The notes beneath the pieces are model-generated. The model was not told where the DNA came from. It did no database searches and worked only from the letters and a program-made list of their open reading frames with translations. DNA of 64,000 nt from Glaciihabitans sp. INWT7 (lineage in GTDB: Bacteria > Actinomycetota > Actinomycetes > Actinomycetales > Microbacteriaceae): assembly GCF_014217685.1 (NCBI RefSeq), contig NZ_CP043653.1:1368419-1432418 (forward strand). The letters run 5' to 3'. This document shows positions 19,706 through 28,273 of the stretch, piece after piece (position 1 is the stretch's first letter; each line of letters opens with the position of its first letter). A program made the translations under genes and the position numbers.

Positions 19706-20003
19706 GGCGGGGGATACGCCCTGTCGCGGCGGCATATTGGTACCGCGGAGGGAGTCATAACTCCCGCCGCGAGGTCTTAGTCCCGCCAAGAGCCGCGAGG
19801 GAGCTTATTCCCGCCACGAGCGTCGAGGGAGCCCAGTCCCGCCGCGAGCGTGGCGGGGGATACGCCCTCTCGCGGCGGCATAGTGGCACCGCGGAGGGGG
19901 TCGTAAACCCCGCCGCGAGGTCGTAGTCCCGCCGCGAGGTCGTAGTTCCGGTCCCGCTAAGAGCCGCGAGGGAGCCTGGTCCCGCCGCGAGCCGCGAGGG
20001 ACG
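19706..20003. repeat. Noncoding array of hairpin-forming repeats after pyrD
   Basis: The gap from 19579 to 20032 holds no gene I can support. It contains two 82-bp copies (19706-19787 and 19852-19933) that differ at about 8 positions, an exact 19-bp tandem duplication (19909-19927, 19928-19946), and four copies of CCGCGAGGGA or CGTCGAGGGA in two pairs 28 bp apart (19793/19821 and 19964/19992). Nearly every unit contains GGGA-N6-TCCC flanked by GCCGCGAG. The second 82-bp copy has 10-bp outer arms (19869-19878 and 19910-19919). An inner A-T pair of copy 1 is G-C in copy 2, a compensatory change. Confidence 0.85.
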
Positions 20004-20032
20004 CCCGCCGCCCCGCGCAGACGGGGTGCGCG

Positions 20033-20620
20033 TCAGGCCGGGAAGTCTCCGCGCTTCACCTGAGGCTTCGGCAGGCGCATCGGACGAAGCTGCAGGGCCC
20101 GCATGGCGGTGTACCAGCGGTTGCCCTTCTGCACCTTCTCTTCGCCGTATTTCGCGGTCAGCTTGCGTTGGATCAGCACACCGGCGATGATGCAGTCGAT
20201 AACGGCGATGAGGAAGAAGCCCCAGAGCGCGAAGATGGCGATCGACTGGACGACGGCGTTGTTGATGAAGGTGAGGATGATCACCAGGAACATCACCGGG
20301 ATGATCAGTTCGCCGACGCTCCAGCGTGCATCGACGTAATCGCGGATGTAGCGACGCTGCACACCCTTGTCCTTCGTCGGCAGGTACTTCTCTTCGCCCT
20401 TCGCCATGCCGACGCGGGCTTTCTCGCGCGCTTCGTTCATCTTGGCGCGGGAGGCCTTGTTGCCGGCCTTGCGGTCGCTCGACACGAGCGGGCGCATGTT
20501 CGCGGCCTCGCGCTCCTTGCGCGTCGGCGTGGCATGACCCTTGCCGCTCGAAATGCTGTCTGTGTTGAGGTCGTAACCGGCCGCCGGGTCGGTCTTGCTC
20601 GAACTGTCTGGCTTGGCCAC
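20033..20620 (-). CDS. DUF3043 family membrane protein
   Basis: Actinobacterial family of unknown function, 195 residues. The hydrophilic, Lys/Arg-rich N-terminal half (about 1-100) with PTRKEREAANMRPL and RRYIRDYVDARW is followed by two transmembrane segments (about 107-126 and 128-150) and a basic C-terminal tail with RKLTAKYGEEKVQKGNRWYTAMRALQ motif parts. The start GTG 20620 is preceded by TAGGAAT and lies 41 bp from the divergent M20 peptidase gene, so the two promoters are back to back. Confidence 0.85.
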   Translation of the reverse strand: MAKPDSSSKTDPAAGYDLNTDSISSGKGHATPTRKEREAANMRPLVSSDRKAGNKASRAKMNEAREKARVGMAKGEEKYLPTKDKGVQRRYIRDYVDARWSVGELIIPVMFLVIILTFINNAVVQSIAIFALWGFFLIAVIDCIIAGVLIQRKLTAKYGEEKVQKGNRWYTAMRALQLRPMRLPKPQVKRGDFPA

Positions 20621-20648
20621 TGGAGATTCCTACCGATCGATGTCTGCT

Positions 20649-20654
20649 TAAGAT
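20649..20654 (+). promoter_or_regulatory. -10 box TAAGAT before the M20 peptidase gene
   Basis: TAAGAT is 7 nt before ATG 20662; no ribosome site. Leaderless start inferred. A TAGGAA box for the divergent gene lies at 20627-20632 on the other strand. Confidence 0.5.
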
Positions 20655-20661
20655 TACCTTC

Positions 20662-22071
20662 ATGTCTTCTCCAGCGGCCACACGTCCAGAACTCCTCCAG
20701 ACTCTCCGCGACTCCGTCGCCGGCGGATTCCCCGTCGCCGTCGCCGATCTGTCGAAACTGGTGCGCATCCCCTCGGTCTCTTGGGCTGCCTTCGATCCGC
20801 AGCCGGTCAGCGATAGCGCGGATGCCGTTGCCGCCCTCGTCACCGGGCTCGGTGTCTTCGAGACGGTGCAGGTGGCTCGCGCCCCGATCGGAACGGGGGC
20901 GGATGCCCCGCTCGGCCAGCCCGCCGTTCTCGCGACTCGCGCCGCCCGCAACGGGCGGCCCACCATCCTGCTCTATGCGCACCACGACGTGCAGCCGCCC
21001 GGCAAGGACGAGGACTGGGACTCCCTCCCCTTCGAGCCAACAGTGCGGGGCGACCGCCTGTATGGTCGCGGCGCCGCAGACGACAAGGCCGGAGTCATGG
21101 CCCACATCGCCGCGATCCGTTCCTTCGTCGAGACCGTGGGACCGGACTTCGACCTGGGGCTCGCGCTCTTCATCGAGGGGGAGGAGGAGTTCGGTTCGCG
21201 ATCGTTCACGAACTTCCTCAGCGCGCACCGGGCGGAACTGGCCGCGGGCGTCATCGTCGTCGCCGATTCCGACAACTGGGACGTCGACACCCCGGCCCTC
21301 ACCGTCGGTCTCCGCGGTAATGTCACGTTCCGCCTCACGGTCTCGACGTTGGAGCACGCCTCACACTCCGGAATGTTCGGGGGAGCGGTTCCGGATGCCA
21401 TGCTCGCGGCCATCCGCCTGCTGGCCACCCTGCACGCCGAAGACGGATCCGTCGCGGTCGAGGGCCTCAGCTCGCGGGAGGCCGCGACGCCCGATTACCC
21501 CGAGGAGCAGCTGCGCCACGAGGCGGCCCTGCTCGAAGGCGTGTCTCCGATCGGCTCCGGCACCATCCTCAGTCGCCTCTGGTCCAAACCGGCCATCACC
21601 ATCACGGGAATCGATGCTCCGAGCGTCGGGAACGCCTCGAACACGCTTTCCCCCTCGGTCAGCGTCAAGATCAGCGCGCGGATCGCCCCCGGCCAGCAGG
21701 GCACCGAGGCCTTCGCGGCCCTCGAGAGCCACCTCCGCTCGAACGCGCCATTCGGTGCCCACATCGAGATCGACGACGTGGACACCGGAAACGGATTCCT
21801 GGTCGACACGAGCGGCTGGGCGGTGACCGAGGCGAAGACCTCGATGACGGATGCCTGGGGAGTCGACGCCGTCGAGACCGGTATCGGCGGGTCGATCCCC
21901 TTCATCGCCGACCTCGTCGAGATGTTCCCCGCGGCACAGATCCTCGTGACCGGGGTCGAGGATCCCGACTCGCGCGCGCACAGCCCCAATGAGTCTTTGC
22001 ACCTCGGAGTGTTCCAGCGGGCGATCCTCACGGAGGCAGTTCTGCTTGCGCGACTCAACGAACGCCACTGA
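20662..22071 (+). CDS. M20 family metallopeptidase (dipeptidase)
   Basis: Zinc-dependent exopeptidase of the ArgE/DapE/CPG2 group, 469 residues. Metal ligands are visible in YAHHDVQPPG, in GRGAADDKAG and in EGEEEFGS (the general-base Glu region); the dimerisation domain is inserted at about 200-330. These dipeptidases act on small peptides in the cytoplasm; the substrate cannot be read from sequence. It stands alone, divergent from the DUF3043 gene. Confidence 0.9.
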   Translation: MSSPAATRPELLQTLRDSVAGGFPVAVADLSKLVRIPSVSWAAFDPQPVSDSADAVAALVTGLGVFETVQVARAPIGTGADAPLGQPAVLATRAARNGRPTILLYAHHDVQPPGKDEDWDSLPFEPTVRGDRLYGRGAADDKAGVMAHIAAIRSFVETVGPDFDLGLALFIEGEEEFGSRSFTNFLSAHRAELAAGVIVVADSDNWDVDTPALTVGLRGNVTFRLTVSTLEHASHSGMFGGAVPDAMLAAIRLLATLHAEDGSVAVEGLSSREAATPDYPEEQLRHEAALLEGVSPIGSGTILSRLWSKPAITITGIDAPSVGNASNTLSPSVSVKISARIAPGQQGTEAFAALESHLRSNAPFGAHIEIDDVDTGNGFLVDTSGWAVTEAKTSMTDAWGVDAVETGIGGSIPFIADLVEMFPAAQILVTGVEDPDSRAHSPNESLHLGVFQRAILTEAVLLARLNERH

Positions 22072-22156
22072 GACGCGCGCGGAAGCTCGCAGGAACAATA
22101 TCCAGCATCCGATGCTTACACTTGATACCAGAAGTCGCCGACCCTAAGGAGTTGTC

Positions 22157-22555
22157 ATGACCGACACCGCGCTGACCGACACCGCGCTGACTGAAACCAA
22201 GTCCGTCGAGACGACGTCCGAAGCCTCCGCTCACGGCGTCGGCCTCACCGACACCGCAGCCACGAAGGTGCGCAGCCTGTACGAGCAGGAGGGCCGAGAC
22301 GACCTCCGCCTCCGTGTCGCCGTGCAGCCCGGCGGATGTTCCGGCCTCATCTACCAGCTCTACTTCGACGAGCGCCTGCTCGACGGCGACGCCACCGTCG
22401 ACTTCGACGGTGTCGAGGTCGTCGTCGACAAGATGAGCGTGCCCTACCTCGATGGCGCCACCATCGACTTCGAAGACACCATCCAGAAGCAGGGCTTCAC
22501 CATCGACAACCCCAACGCCTCGGGCAGTTGCGCGTGTGGAGACAGTTTCCACTGA
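22157..22555 (+). CDS. erpA: ErpA/IscA-type iron-sulfur carrier protein
   Basis: A-type Fe-S carrier that delivers clusters to apoproteins. The C-terminal domain (about 27-132) has the three ligand cysteines: the one in PGGCSG and the pair in SCACGDSFH. The first 26 residues are an added Thr/Asp/Ser-rich tail that starts with two identical TDTAL units from a 15-bp duplication. ATG 22157 has AAGGAG 7 nt upstream. It lies upstream of ctaC but is separated from it by a clear terminator. Confidence 0.9.
   Translation: MTDTALTDTALTETKSVETTSEASAHGVGLTDTAATKVRSLYEQEGRDDLRLRVAVQPGGCSGLIYQLYFDERLLDGDATVDFDGVEVVVDKMSVPYLDGATIDFEDTIQKQGFTIDNPNASGSCACGDSFH
22160..22204 (+). repeat. 15-bp tandem repeat, 2 exact plus 1 degenerate unit, 5' end of erpA
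   Basis: ACCGACACCGCGCTG occurs twice in a row directly after the ATG, followed by a diverged third unit. It codes TDTAL-TDTAL-TETKS. Confidence 0.85.
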
Positions 22556-22612
22556 GGCCAGACCCGTAGTGAGAGCACGCTAACAGCGGGCTCCCACGCG
22601 GCATCCAGAGAA

Positions 22613-22641
22613 GGGAATCGCCGACGGCGGTTCCCTTTTTT
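22613..22641 (+). terminator. Rho-independent terminator after erpA
   Basis: Stem GGGAATCGCC / GGCGGTTCCC (10 bp, one G-T pair) with a 3-nt loop, followed by six T residues. It ends transcription 60-80 nt past the erpA stop and isolates the cytochrome oxidase genes. Confidence 0.9.
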
Positions 22642-22709
22642 GCTGCTCGAATGCAGGGAAATTGCCGGTTCGGGGGCCCATTCCGTCCGAGAGCGCGCGT
22701 CCTGCGGAG

Positions 22710-22715
22710 TAGGCT
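22710..22715 (+). promoter_or_regulatory. Possible -10 box TAGGCT of ctaC
   Basis: TAGGCT would give a start near 22722 and a leader of about 65 nt that contains the hairpin at 22730-22749. No clear -35 is seen. Confidence 0.4.
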
Positions 22716-22729
22716 AAGACCACCAAATA

Positions 22730-22749
22730 TGCTGGGATTCGTCCCAGCA
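22730..22749 (+). promoter_or_regulatory. Perfect hairpin with TTCG loop in the ctaC leader
   Basis: TGCTGGGA-TTCG-TCCCAGCA, 8-bp perfect stem, 37 nt before the ctaC start. No T-run follows. As RNA it would be a stable UUCG tetraloop hairpin; as DNA it is a palindromic operator candidate. Confidence 0.6.
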
Positions 22750-22786
22750 GTTGTCCTGTATGTCCGTGTCATCCGAGAGGTTCCAG

Positions 22787-23671
22787 GTGCGCTCCAACCG
22801 CCGTCTTCGATGGGCAGTAGCTCCAATCGCTGTCACGCTCGTCGTCATTCTGGCCGGCTGTAGCCAGCAGCAGCTTCGGGGCTTCCTCCCCGAAGGCTCC
22901 GCCGGCGCGACCAACCACACCTCGGGCATCACCGGCCTCTGGGTCACGTCCTGGATCGTGCTGCTCGCCGTCGGCATCATCACCTGGGGCCTCATCATCT
23001 GGGCCGCCATCGTCTACCGCCGCCGCAAGGGTCAGACCGGCCTTCCGGTGCAGTTGCGCTACAACCTGCCGATCGAGATCTTCTACACGATCGTGCCGCT
23101 CATCCTCGTGCTCGGTTTCTTCGCCTTCACGGCCAAGGAGCAGAACTCGATCGAGCACGTCGTGAAGAACCCCGACGTCAAGGTCGAGGTCTACGGCAAG
23201 CGCTGGGCGTGGGACTTCAACTACCCGGGTGTCGGTCCCGGTGGCAACGGCGTGAACTCCCCGGGCATCCAGGCCCAGGAGCTCGAGAACGCCGATGGCA
23301 GCATCGATCGTTCCAAGATCCCCACCCTCTACCTGCCGGTCAACAAGAGCGTCCAGATCAAGATCGAGAGCCGGGATGTCGCCCACTCCTTCTGGGTCAT
23401 CGACTTCCTCTACAAGAAAGACAACATCCCCGGCAAGGACAACTACGAGTACGTCACCCCGACGAAGCTCGGTACCTTCGAGGGCAAGTGCGCGGAATTG
23501 TGTGGCGACTACCACTCGCTGATGCTGTTCCAGGTGAAGGTCGTGACGCAGTCGGAGTTCGACGACTACATCCAGAGCCTCGCCGACAAGGGCCAGACCG
23601 GAATCCTCGGCCCGGAGTACAACACGAACACGAACCAGCCTGACAACAAAGCACCGTCGGCCGAGAAGTAG
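22787..23671 (+). CDS. ctaC: Cytochrome c oxidase subunit II (lipoprotein)
   Basis: Holds the CuA centre that takes electrons for the aa3 oxidase. With GTG 22787 (GAGAGG 7 nt upstream) the protein has 294 residues, an N-terminal signal with lipobox LAGC (Cys25), two transmembrane segments (about 50-72 and 95-115), and a cupredoxin domain. CuA ligands are in HSFWV and in [12 protein letters not shown] (C235, C239, H243, M246). An ATG at 22760 would also be in frame but lacks a ribosome site. It is 10 bp upstream of ctaD. Confidence 0.93.
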   Translation: MRSNRRLRWAVAPIAVTLVVILAGCSQQQLRGFLPEGSAGATNHTSGITGLWVTSWIVLLAVGIITWGLIIWAAIVYRRRKGQTGLPVQLRYNLPIEIFYTIVPLILVLGFFAFTAKEQNSIEHVVKNPDVKVEVYGKRWAWDFNYPGVGPGGNGVNSPGIQAQELENADGSIDRSKIPTLYLPVNKSVQIKIESRDVAHSFWVIDFLYKKDNIPGKDNYEYVTPTKLGTFEGKCAELCGDYHSLMLFQVKVVTQSEFDDYIQSLADKGQTGILGPEYNTNTNQPDNKAPSAEK

Positions 23672-23681
23672 GGCGATCACC

Positions 23682-25439
23682 ATGAGCACAGCGACAGCAC
23701 CCGCACCGACTCCAACGGTGGGCGGCACGAGCAACAGCCAGTTCACGACCTCGCGGGTGGGCCCCAAGGGCAACATCCTGGTCAGCTGGATCACCACCAC
23801 CGACCACAAGAAGATCGGGTACCTCTACCTGATCACCTCTTTCCTGTACTTCCTGCTCGGTGGAGTGATGGCACTCGTCATCCGCGCCCAGCTGTTCGAA
23901 CCCGGACTGCAGATCGTCGCGACGAAGGAGCAGTACAACCAGCTCTTCACGATGCACGGCACGATCATGCTGCTGATGTTCGCGACGCCGCTGTTCGCCG
24001 GCTTCGTCAACTTCCTGATGCCGATCCAGATCGGTGCTCCGGATGTCGCGTTCCCGCGTCTGAACGCCTACGCCTACTGGCTCTACAGCTTCGGTTCGCT
24101 CATCGCCGTCGCCGGATTCCTCACCCCCCAGGGTGCGGCGTCGTTCGGTTGGTTCGCCTACGTGCCACTGTCGACCACGACCTTCTCGCCATCGCTCGGA
24201 GGCAACCTCTGGGTCTTCGGACTGGCCCTGAGTGGGTTCGGGACCATCCTCGGAGCCGTGAACTTCATCACGACCATCGTGACGATGCGCGCGCCAGGCA
24301 TGACGATGTTCCGCATGCCGATCTTCGTCTGGAACGCGCTCGTCACCTCGATCCTCGTGTTGATGGCCTTCCCGGTACTGGCCGCGGCCCTCTTCGCCCT
24401 CGGGTCCGACCGTGTCTTCGGATCGCACCTCTACAACGTCGAGGCGGGTGGTGCGATCCTCTGGCAGCACCTCTTCTGGTTCTTCGGGCATCCCGAGGTC
24501 TACATCATCGCGTTGCCGTTCTTCGGAATCATCTCCGAGGTGCTCCCGGTCTTCAGCCGCAAGCCGATCTTCGGCTACAAGACCCTCGTCTACGCCACCA
24601 TCTCCATCGCGGCGCTGTCCGTCACGGTGTGGGCTCACCACATGTACGTCACTGGCTCGGTGCTCCTGCCGTTCTTCTCCCTCATGACGATGCTCATCGC
24701 GGTGCCCACCGGCGTGAAGATCTTCAACTGGGTCGGCACGATGTGGCGGGGATCCGTGACCTTCGAGACCCCGATGCTCTGGGCCATCGGATTCCTCATC
24801 ACCTTCACCTTCGGTGGTCTTACCGGCGTGATCCTCGCCTCGCCGCCGCTCGACTTCCACGTCTCGGACACCTACTTCGTCGTCGCCCACTTCCACTACG
24901 TGGTCTTCGGCACAGTCGTCTTCGCCATGTTCAGCGGCTTCTACTTCTGGTGGCCGAAGTGGACCGGCAAGATGCTGAACGAACGCCTGGGCAAGATCCA
25001 CTTCTGGTTGCTCTTCATCGGGTTCCACACCACGTTCCTCGTGCAGCACTGGCTCGGTGTGATGGGGATGCCGCGTCGCTACGCGACCTACCAGCCACAG
25101 GACGGGTTCACCTGGATGAACCAGCTCTCCACCGTGGGAGCCATGATCCTCGGCGTCTCGATGCTTCCGTTCATCTTCAACGTCTACATCACAGCGCGCA
25201 CCGCGCCGCGCGTGACGGTGAACGACCCCTGGGGCTACGGACGCTCGCTCGAGTGGGCGACCTCGTGCCCGCCGCCGCGCCACAACTTCACGTCGATCCC
25301 GCGCATCCGTTCCGAGTCTCCCGCCTTCGACCTCAACCACCCCGAAGCGGGGATCCCGGTAGGGATCGGCGGGGCCGGCCCGTTCAAGGATGCGCCGGAA
25401 GCAGCGACCTACGATGTCGCCGACGGACAGGTGAAGTAG
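23682..25439 (+). CDS. ctaD: Cytochrome c oxidase subunit I
   Basis: Catalytic haem-copper subunit of the aa3 oxidase, 585 residues and about 12 transmembrane helices. Haem a ligands are in [10 protein letters not shown] and HFHYVVFG; CuB ligands are in [14 protein letters not shown] (His with its cross-linked Tyr) and AHHMYVTG. The C-terminal about 60 residues are a hydrophilic actinobacterial extension ([21 protein letters not shown]). It follows ctaC and precedes ctaF by 4 bp. Confidence 0.97.
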   Translation: MSTATAPAPTPTVGGTSNSQFTTSRVGPKGNILVSWITTTDHKKIGYLYLITSFLYFLLGGVMALVIRAQLFEPGLQIVATKEQYNQLFTMHGTIMLLMFATPLFAGFVNFLMPIQIGAPDVAFPRLNAYAYWLYSFGSLIAVAGFLTPQGAASFGWFAYVPLSTTTFSPSLGGNLWVFGLALSGFGTILGAVNFITTIVTMRAPGMTMFRMPIFVWNALVTSILVLMAFPVLAAALFALGSDRVFGSHLYNVEAGGAILWQHLFWFFGHPEVYIIALPFFGIISEVLPVFSRKPIFGYKTLVYATISIAALSVTVWAHHMYVTGSVLLPFFSLMTMLIAVPTGVKIFNWVGTMWRGSVTFETPMLWAIGFLITFTFGGLTGVILASPPLDFHVSDTYFVVAHFHYVVFGTVVFAMFSGFYFWWPKWTGKMLNERLGKIHFWLLFIGFHTTFLVQHWLGVMGMPRRYATYQPQDGFTWMNQLSTVGAMILGVSMLPFIFNVYITARTAPRVTVNDPWGYGRSLEWATSCPPPRHNFTSIPRIRSESPAFDLNHPEAGIPVGIGGAGPFKDAPEAATYDVADGQVK

Positions 25440-25443
25440 AACA

Positions 25444-25911
25444 ATGAACGCCCAAGCGAAAATGCTCTGGATCCTGTGCGCGTTCTTCATCGCGGCAGAC
25501 ATCACCTATGTGACCTGGAGCATCATCCAGCACAACACCGGTTACGTCACCCAGCTCGGCGGAACCCAGGGCGGGGGAGAGGGCTCACCCGTCGAGTGGG
25601 TTGGCGCGGTGGCCATCGGGCTCGCTGCCATCCTCTCGGCATTCGTGGCCTTCTACCTCGGGCGCACTAATAAGTCCGTCGGCGGACTGCTTCCCGAGGA
25701 CCGTCTGGACGCCAACATCGACGACGGAGACCCCGAGCAGGGATTCTTCAGCCCCTGGAGCTGGTGGCCCATCATGTTGGCCGCCGGTGGGGCGCTCCTG
25801 TTCATGGGAATCGCGATCGGAGTATGGATTGCCTTCATCGGTGCCGCGATCACCCTGATCAGTCTCGTAGGGTGGGTCTATGAGTACTACCGCGGAAACT
25901 TCGCCCGCTAG
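25444..25911 (+). CDS. ctaF: Cytochrome c oxidase subunit IV, actinobacterial CtaF
   Basis: Small membrane subunit of the actinobacterial bc1-aa3 supercomplex, 155 residues. Hydrophobic segments lie at about 7-25, 48-68, 102-121 and 122-142. The conserved ADITYVTWSIIQHNTGY-type start and GFFSPWSWWPIM are visible. ATG 25444 follows ctaD by 4 bp; the end overlaps the following GNAT gene by 32 bp. Confidence 0.9.
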   Translation: MNAQAKMLWILCAFFIAADITYVTWSIIQHNTGYVTQLGGTQGGGEGSPVEWVGAVAIGLAAILSAFVAFYLGRTNKSVGGLLPEDRLDANIDDGDPEQGFFSPWSWWPIMLAAGGALLFMGIAIGVWIAFIGAAITLISLVGWVYEYYRGNFAR

Positions 25912-26344
25912 CCCGACCAACGTGCGACTGGCGTCCCCCGCCGATCGCGACGCCGTATTCGCTCTCGTCGAGCAGCTCGGTATCGGCGAGAAGCCGAACC
26001 GGGAATCGTTCGCCGAGGCATTCGCTCACGGCGTGGAGCCGAGCAGGGACCACCTGCTGCTCGTCGCCGAACTCGACGGTGTCGTCTCGGCATACGCCTA
26101 TACGACGATCGAGCGGTTGCTCTACACGAACGGCGACTCCGCCCAGCTGCAGGAGCTCGCGGTGAACACCCCCGCGCGCGATCGTGGCCTCGGCAGCCTC
26201 CTGGTGGCCGCCATCGAGGACGAGTGCCGGTCCCGGGGCGTGCGCCAGCTCACGGTGGCCAGCAGTCACGCGGCTCGGTTCTATGAGCGGCTCGACTACC
26301 GCTCGACCTCCGACTTCCTGAAGAAGAGCTTCGTCAACGACTGA
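25880..26344 (+). CDS. GNAT family N-acetyltransferase
   Basis: Acetyl-CoA-dependent acetyltransferase of 154 residues; substrate unknown. The N-terminal strand VRLASPADRDAVFALVEQL, the core LQELAVNTPARDRGLGSLLVAAIEDECRS region with the Q/RxxGxG/A-type loop (RDRGLG), and ARFYERLDYRSTSDFLKK support the fold. It starts inside the ctaF end, so it is co-transcribed with the oxidase genes; a link to respiration is not implied. A bidirectional terminator follows. Confidence 0.85.
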   Translation: MSTTAETSPASPTNVRLASPADRDAVFALVEQLGIGEKPNRESFAEAFAHGVEPSRDHLLLVAELDGVVSAYAYTTIERLLYTNGDSAQLQELAVNTPARDRGLGSLLVAAIEDECRSRGVRQLTVASSHAARFYERLDYRSTSDFLKKSFVND

Positions 26345-26575
26345 GCCGAGGCTCTCGTGTCACAGAAGTCGAGGGATCCGTCCGTCAGCTGAGGCGCGCG
26401 GCCTGTGGCCGTCGTCATCCCCTGTTCGAACTTCGGGTAATCCCGACGGCGGATGCGCCCCTGGTGCCTGTAAGACGGACTTACTCGCGGCCCGCCGGAA
26501 CGCCTATCCTGCGATAGCCCGGATCCTGCGTGAGCCCGAGAATCGGCTCGCTCAGCCCCCGGGCCCGGACACGAC

Positions 26576-26610
26576 TGAAGCCCCGGCCGATCATGCTGGC
26601 CGGGGCTTCA
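26576..26610. terminator. Bidirectional terminator between the GNAT gene and qcrB
   Basis: Perfect 13-bp stem (TGAAGCCCCGGCC / GGCCGGGGCTTCA) with a 9-nt loop between convergent genes. There is no T-run of note on either side, but the stem strength and position support termination in both directions. The rest of the 285-bp gap holds nothing I can support. Confidence 0.8.
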
Positions 26611-26629
26611 GTTCGTCACTCAGTTCGAG

Positions 26630-28273
26630 CTAGTGGTGGCCGGAGCGCTCCACCTCGGACTTCGTGGCCGGCGCGATCCGATCCTCGAAGAACCAGCGGG
26701 ACAGGGCCGCGCGGGTGCGCTGGGCTCCGGAGATGCGACCGTTGGCATCCGGGCGGATCATCAACGGGGTGTACTCGTTGAAGCTCACCAGGCGCCAGCG
26801 CTCGTAGTCGTCGAGCTGCTCGTGCACCTCGATGTACTCACCACCCGGGAGTCGCACGATACGGCCGGATTCGAAGCCGTGCAGCGCGATCTCGCGATCC
26901 TTCTTCTGCAGGCCGAGGCAGACGCGCTTCGTGATGAAGAACGCGAGCACTGGGCCGAGGAAGAAGAGCACCTGGAGCACGTGGATGACGCCCTCGATGG
27001 TGATCTTGAAGTGGGTCGCCATCAGGTCTGAACTGGCTGCCGCCCAGAGCACCGCGTAGAAGGTGACTCCCGTCGCTCCGATCGCCGTGCGGGTGGGCGC
27101 GTTGCGCGGTCGCTCGGCGATGTGGTGCTCGCGCTTGTCGCCCGTGATCCAGGCCTCCACGAAGGGGTACGTCGCGACGATGCCGAGGAAGGCGATCAGG
27201 ATCACGGTGATCACGATGATGTTGAAGGAGTAGGTGTGGTTGAACCACACGACCTCCCACCCCGGCGGGATCAGACGGAGCATGCCGTCGGCGAAGCCGA
27301 TGTACCAGTCCGGCTGGGTGCCGGCGGACACGGGGGACGGGTCGTACGGACCGTAGGTCCAGATCGGGTTGATTGTGAAGAACGAGGCGATCAGAACGAT
27401 CACTCCGAAGACCACGAAGAAGAATCCTCCGGCCTTGGCGGCGAAGATCGGCATGATCGGCACACCGACGACGTTGTCGTTGGTGCGTCCCGGTCCGGCG
27501 AACTGGGTGTGCTTGTTGACGATCATCAGCAGGAGATGGGCACCGAGAGCCGCCACCAGGATGGCCGGCAGCAACAGGATGTGGATCGAGTAGAACATCG
27601 CCACGAGCTTGGTGCCCGGGAACTCACCACCGAAGAGGAGGTAGGAGATCCAGGTTCCGACCACTGGGATGCCCTTGATGATCCCGTCGATGATGCGGAG
27701 TCCGTTACCGGAGAGCAGGTCGTCGGGCAGCGAGTATCCGGTGAATCCCTCGGCCATCGCCAGCACGAACAGCACGAAGCCGATGAACCAGTTGATCTCA
27801 CGCGGCTTGCGGAACGCACCGGTGAAGAACACGCGGAGCATGTGCAGGCCGATGGATGCCACGAAGAGCAGCGCGGCCCAGTGATGGATCTGGCGGAACA
27901 GCAGCCCACCACGCACGTCGAACGAGATGTTGAGCGACGAGGAGTACGCGGCCGACATCTGGATGCCCTTGAGCGGCACGTAGGAGCCGTCGTAGGTCAC
28001 CTCCGCCATGGACGGCTGGAAGAAGAACGTGAGGAACGTGCCCGAGAGCAGGATGACGACGAAGCTGTAGAGAGCGACCTCGCCGAGCATGAAGGACCAG
28101 TGGTCTGGGAAGATCTTGCGACCCAGCTCCTTGACCAGGCCCGAGATGCTCGTGCGCTCGTCGATGTAGTTGGCTGCAGCCCCTGTGAATCGTGCCCCAC
28201 GACTCGGTGCTGCTGCCGTCGACGTCTCGGTGATGGTCGGGGCGGCAGCGGGCTTGGTTTCAGTGACGGTCAT
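26630..28273 (-). CDS. qcrB: Cytochrome bc1 complex cytochrome b subunit
   Basis: Haem b and quinol-binding subunit of complex III, 547 residues with about nine hydrophobic segments. Haem-ligand His residues lie in FRQIHHWAALLFVASIGLHMLR and in YSIHILLLPAILVAALGAHLLL; the PEWY-type Qo motif appears as PDWYIGF. The extra C-terminal hydrophilic region (about 430-547) is an actinobacterial feature. ATG 28273 overlaps the qcrA stop. In related genera this is the target of QcrB inhibitors (family knowledge). Confidence 0.95.
   Translation of the reverse strand: MTVTETKPAAAPTITETSTAAAPSRGARFTGAAANYIDERTSISGLVKELGRKIFPDHWSFMLGEVALYSFVVILLSGTFLTFFFQPSMAEVTYDGSYVPLKGIQMSAAYSSSLNISFDVRGGLLFRQIHHWAALLFVASIGLHMLRVFFTGAFRKPREINWFIGFVLFVLAMAEGFTGYSLPDDLLSGNGLRIIDGIIKGIPVVGTWISYLLFGGEFPGTKLVAMFYSIHILLLPAILVAALGAHLLLMIVNKHTQFAGPGRTNDNVVGVPIMPIFAAKAGGFFFVVFGVIVLIASFFTINPIWTYGPYDPSPVSAGTQPDWYIGFADGMLRLIPPGWEVVWFNHTYSFNIIVITVILIAFLGIVATYPFVEAWITGDKREHHIAERPRNAPTRTAIGATGVTFYAVLWAAASSDLMATHFKITIEGVIHVLQVLFFLGPVLAFFITKRVCLGLQKKDREIALHGFESGRIVRLPGGEYIEVHEQLDDYERWRLVSFNEYTPLMIRPDANGRISGAQRTRAALSRWFFEDRIAPATKSEVERSGHH

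Noticed and set aside
19571-20003. Possible CRISPR array
   Set aside because: Repeat units are 15, 19, 28 and 82 bp with related, not unique, spacers; no cas genes are nearby.
19755-20966. Minus-strand frame of about 400 codons running through the repeat tract, DUF3043 and part of the peptidase gene
   Set aside because: It is out of frame with DUF3043, crosses a divergent promoter region and shows no domain. The repeats merely lack stops in that frame.
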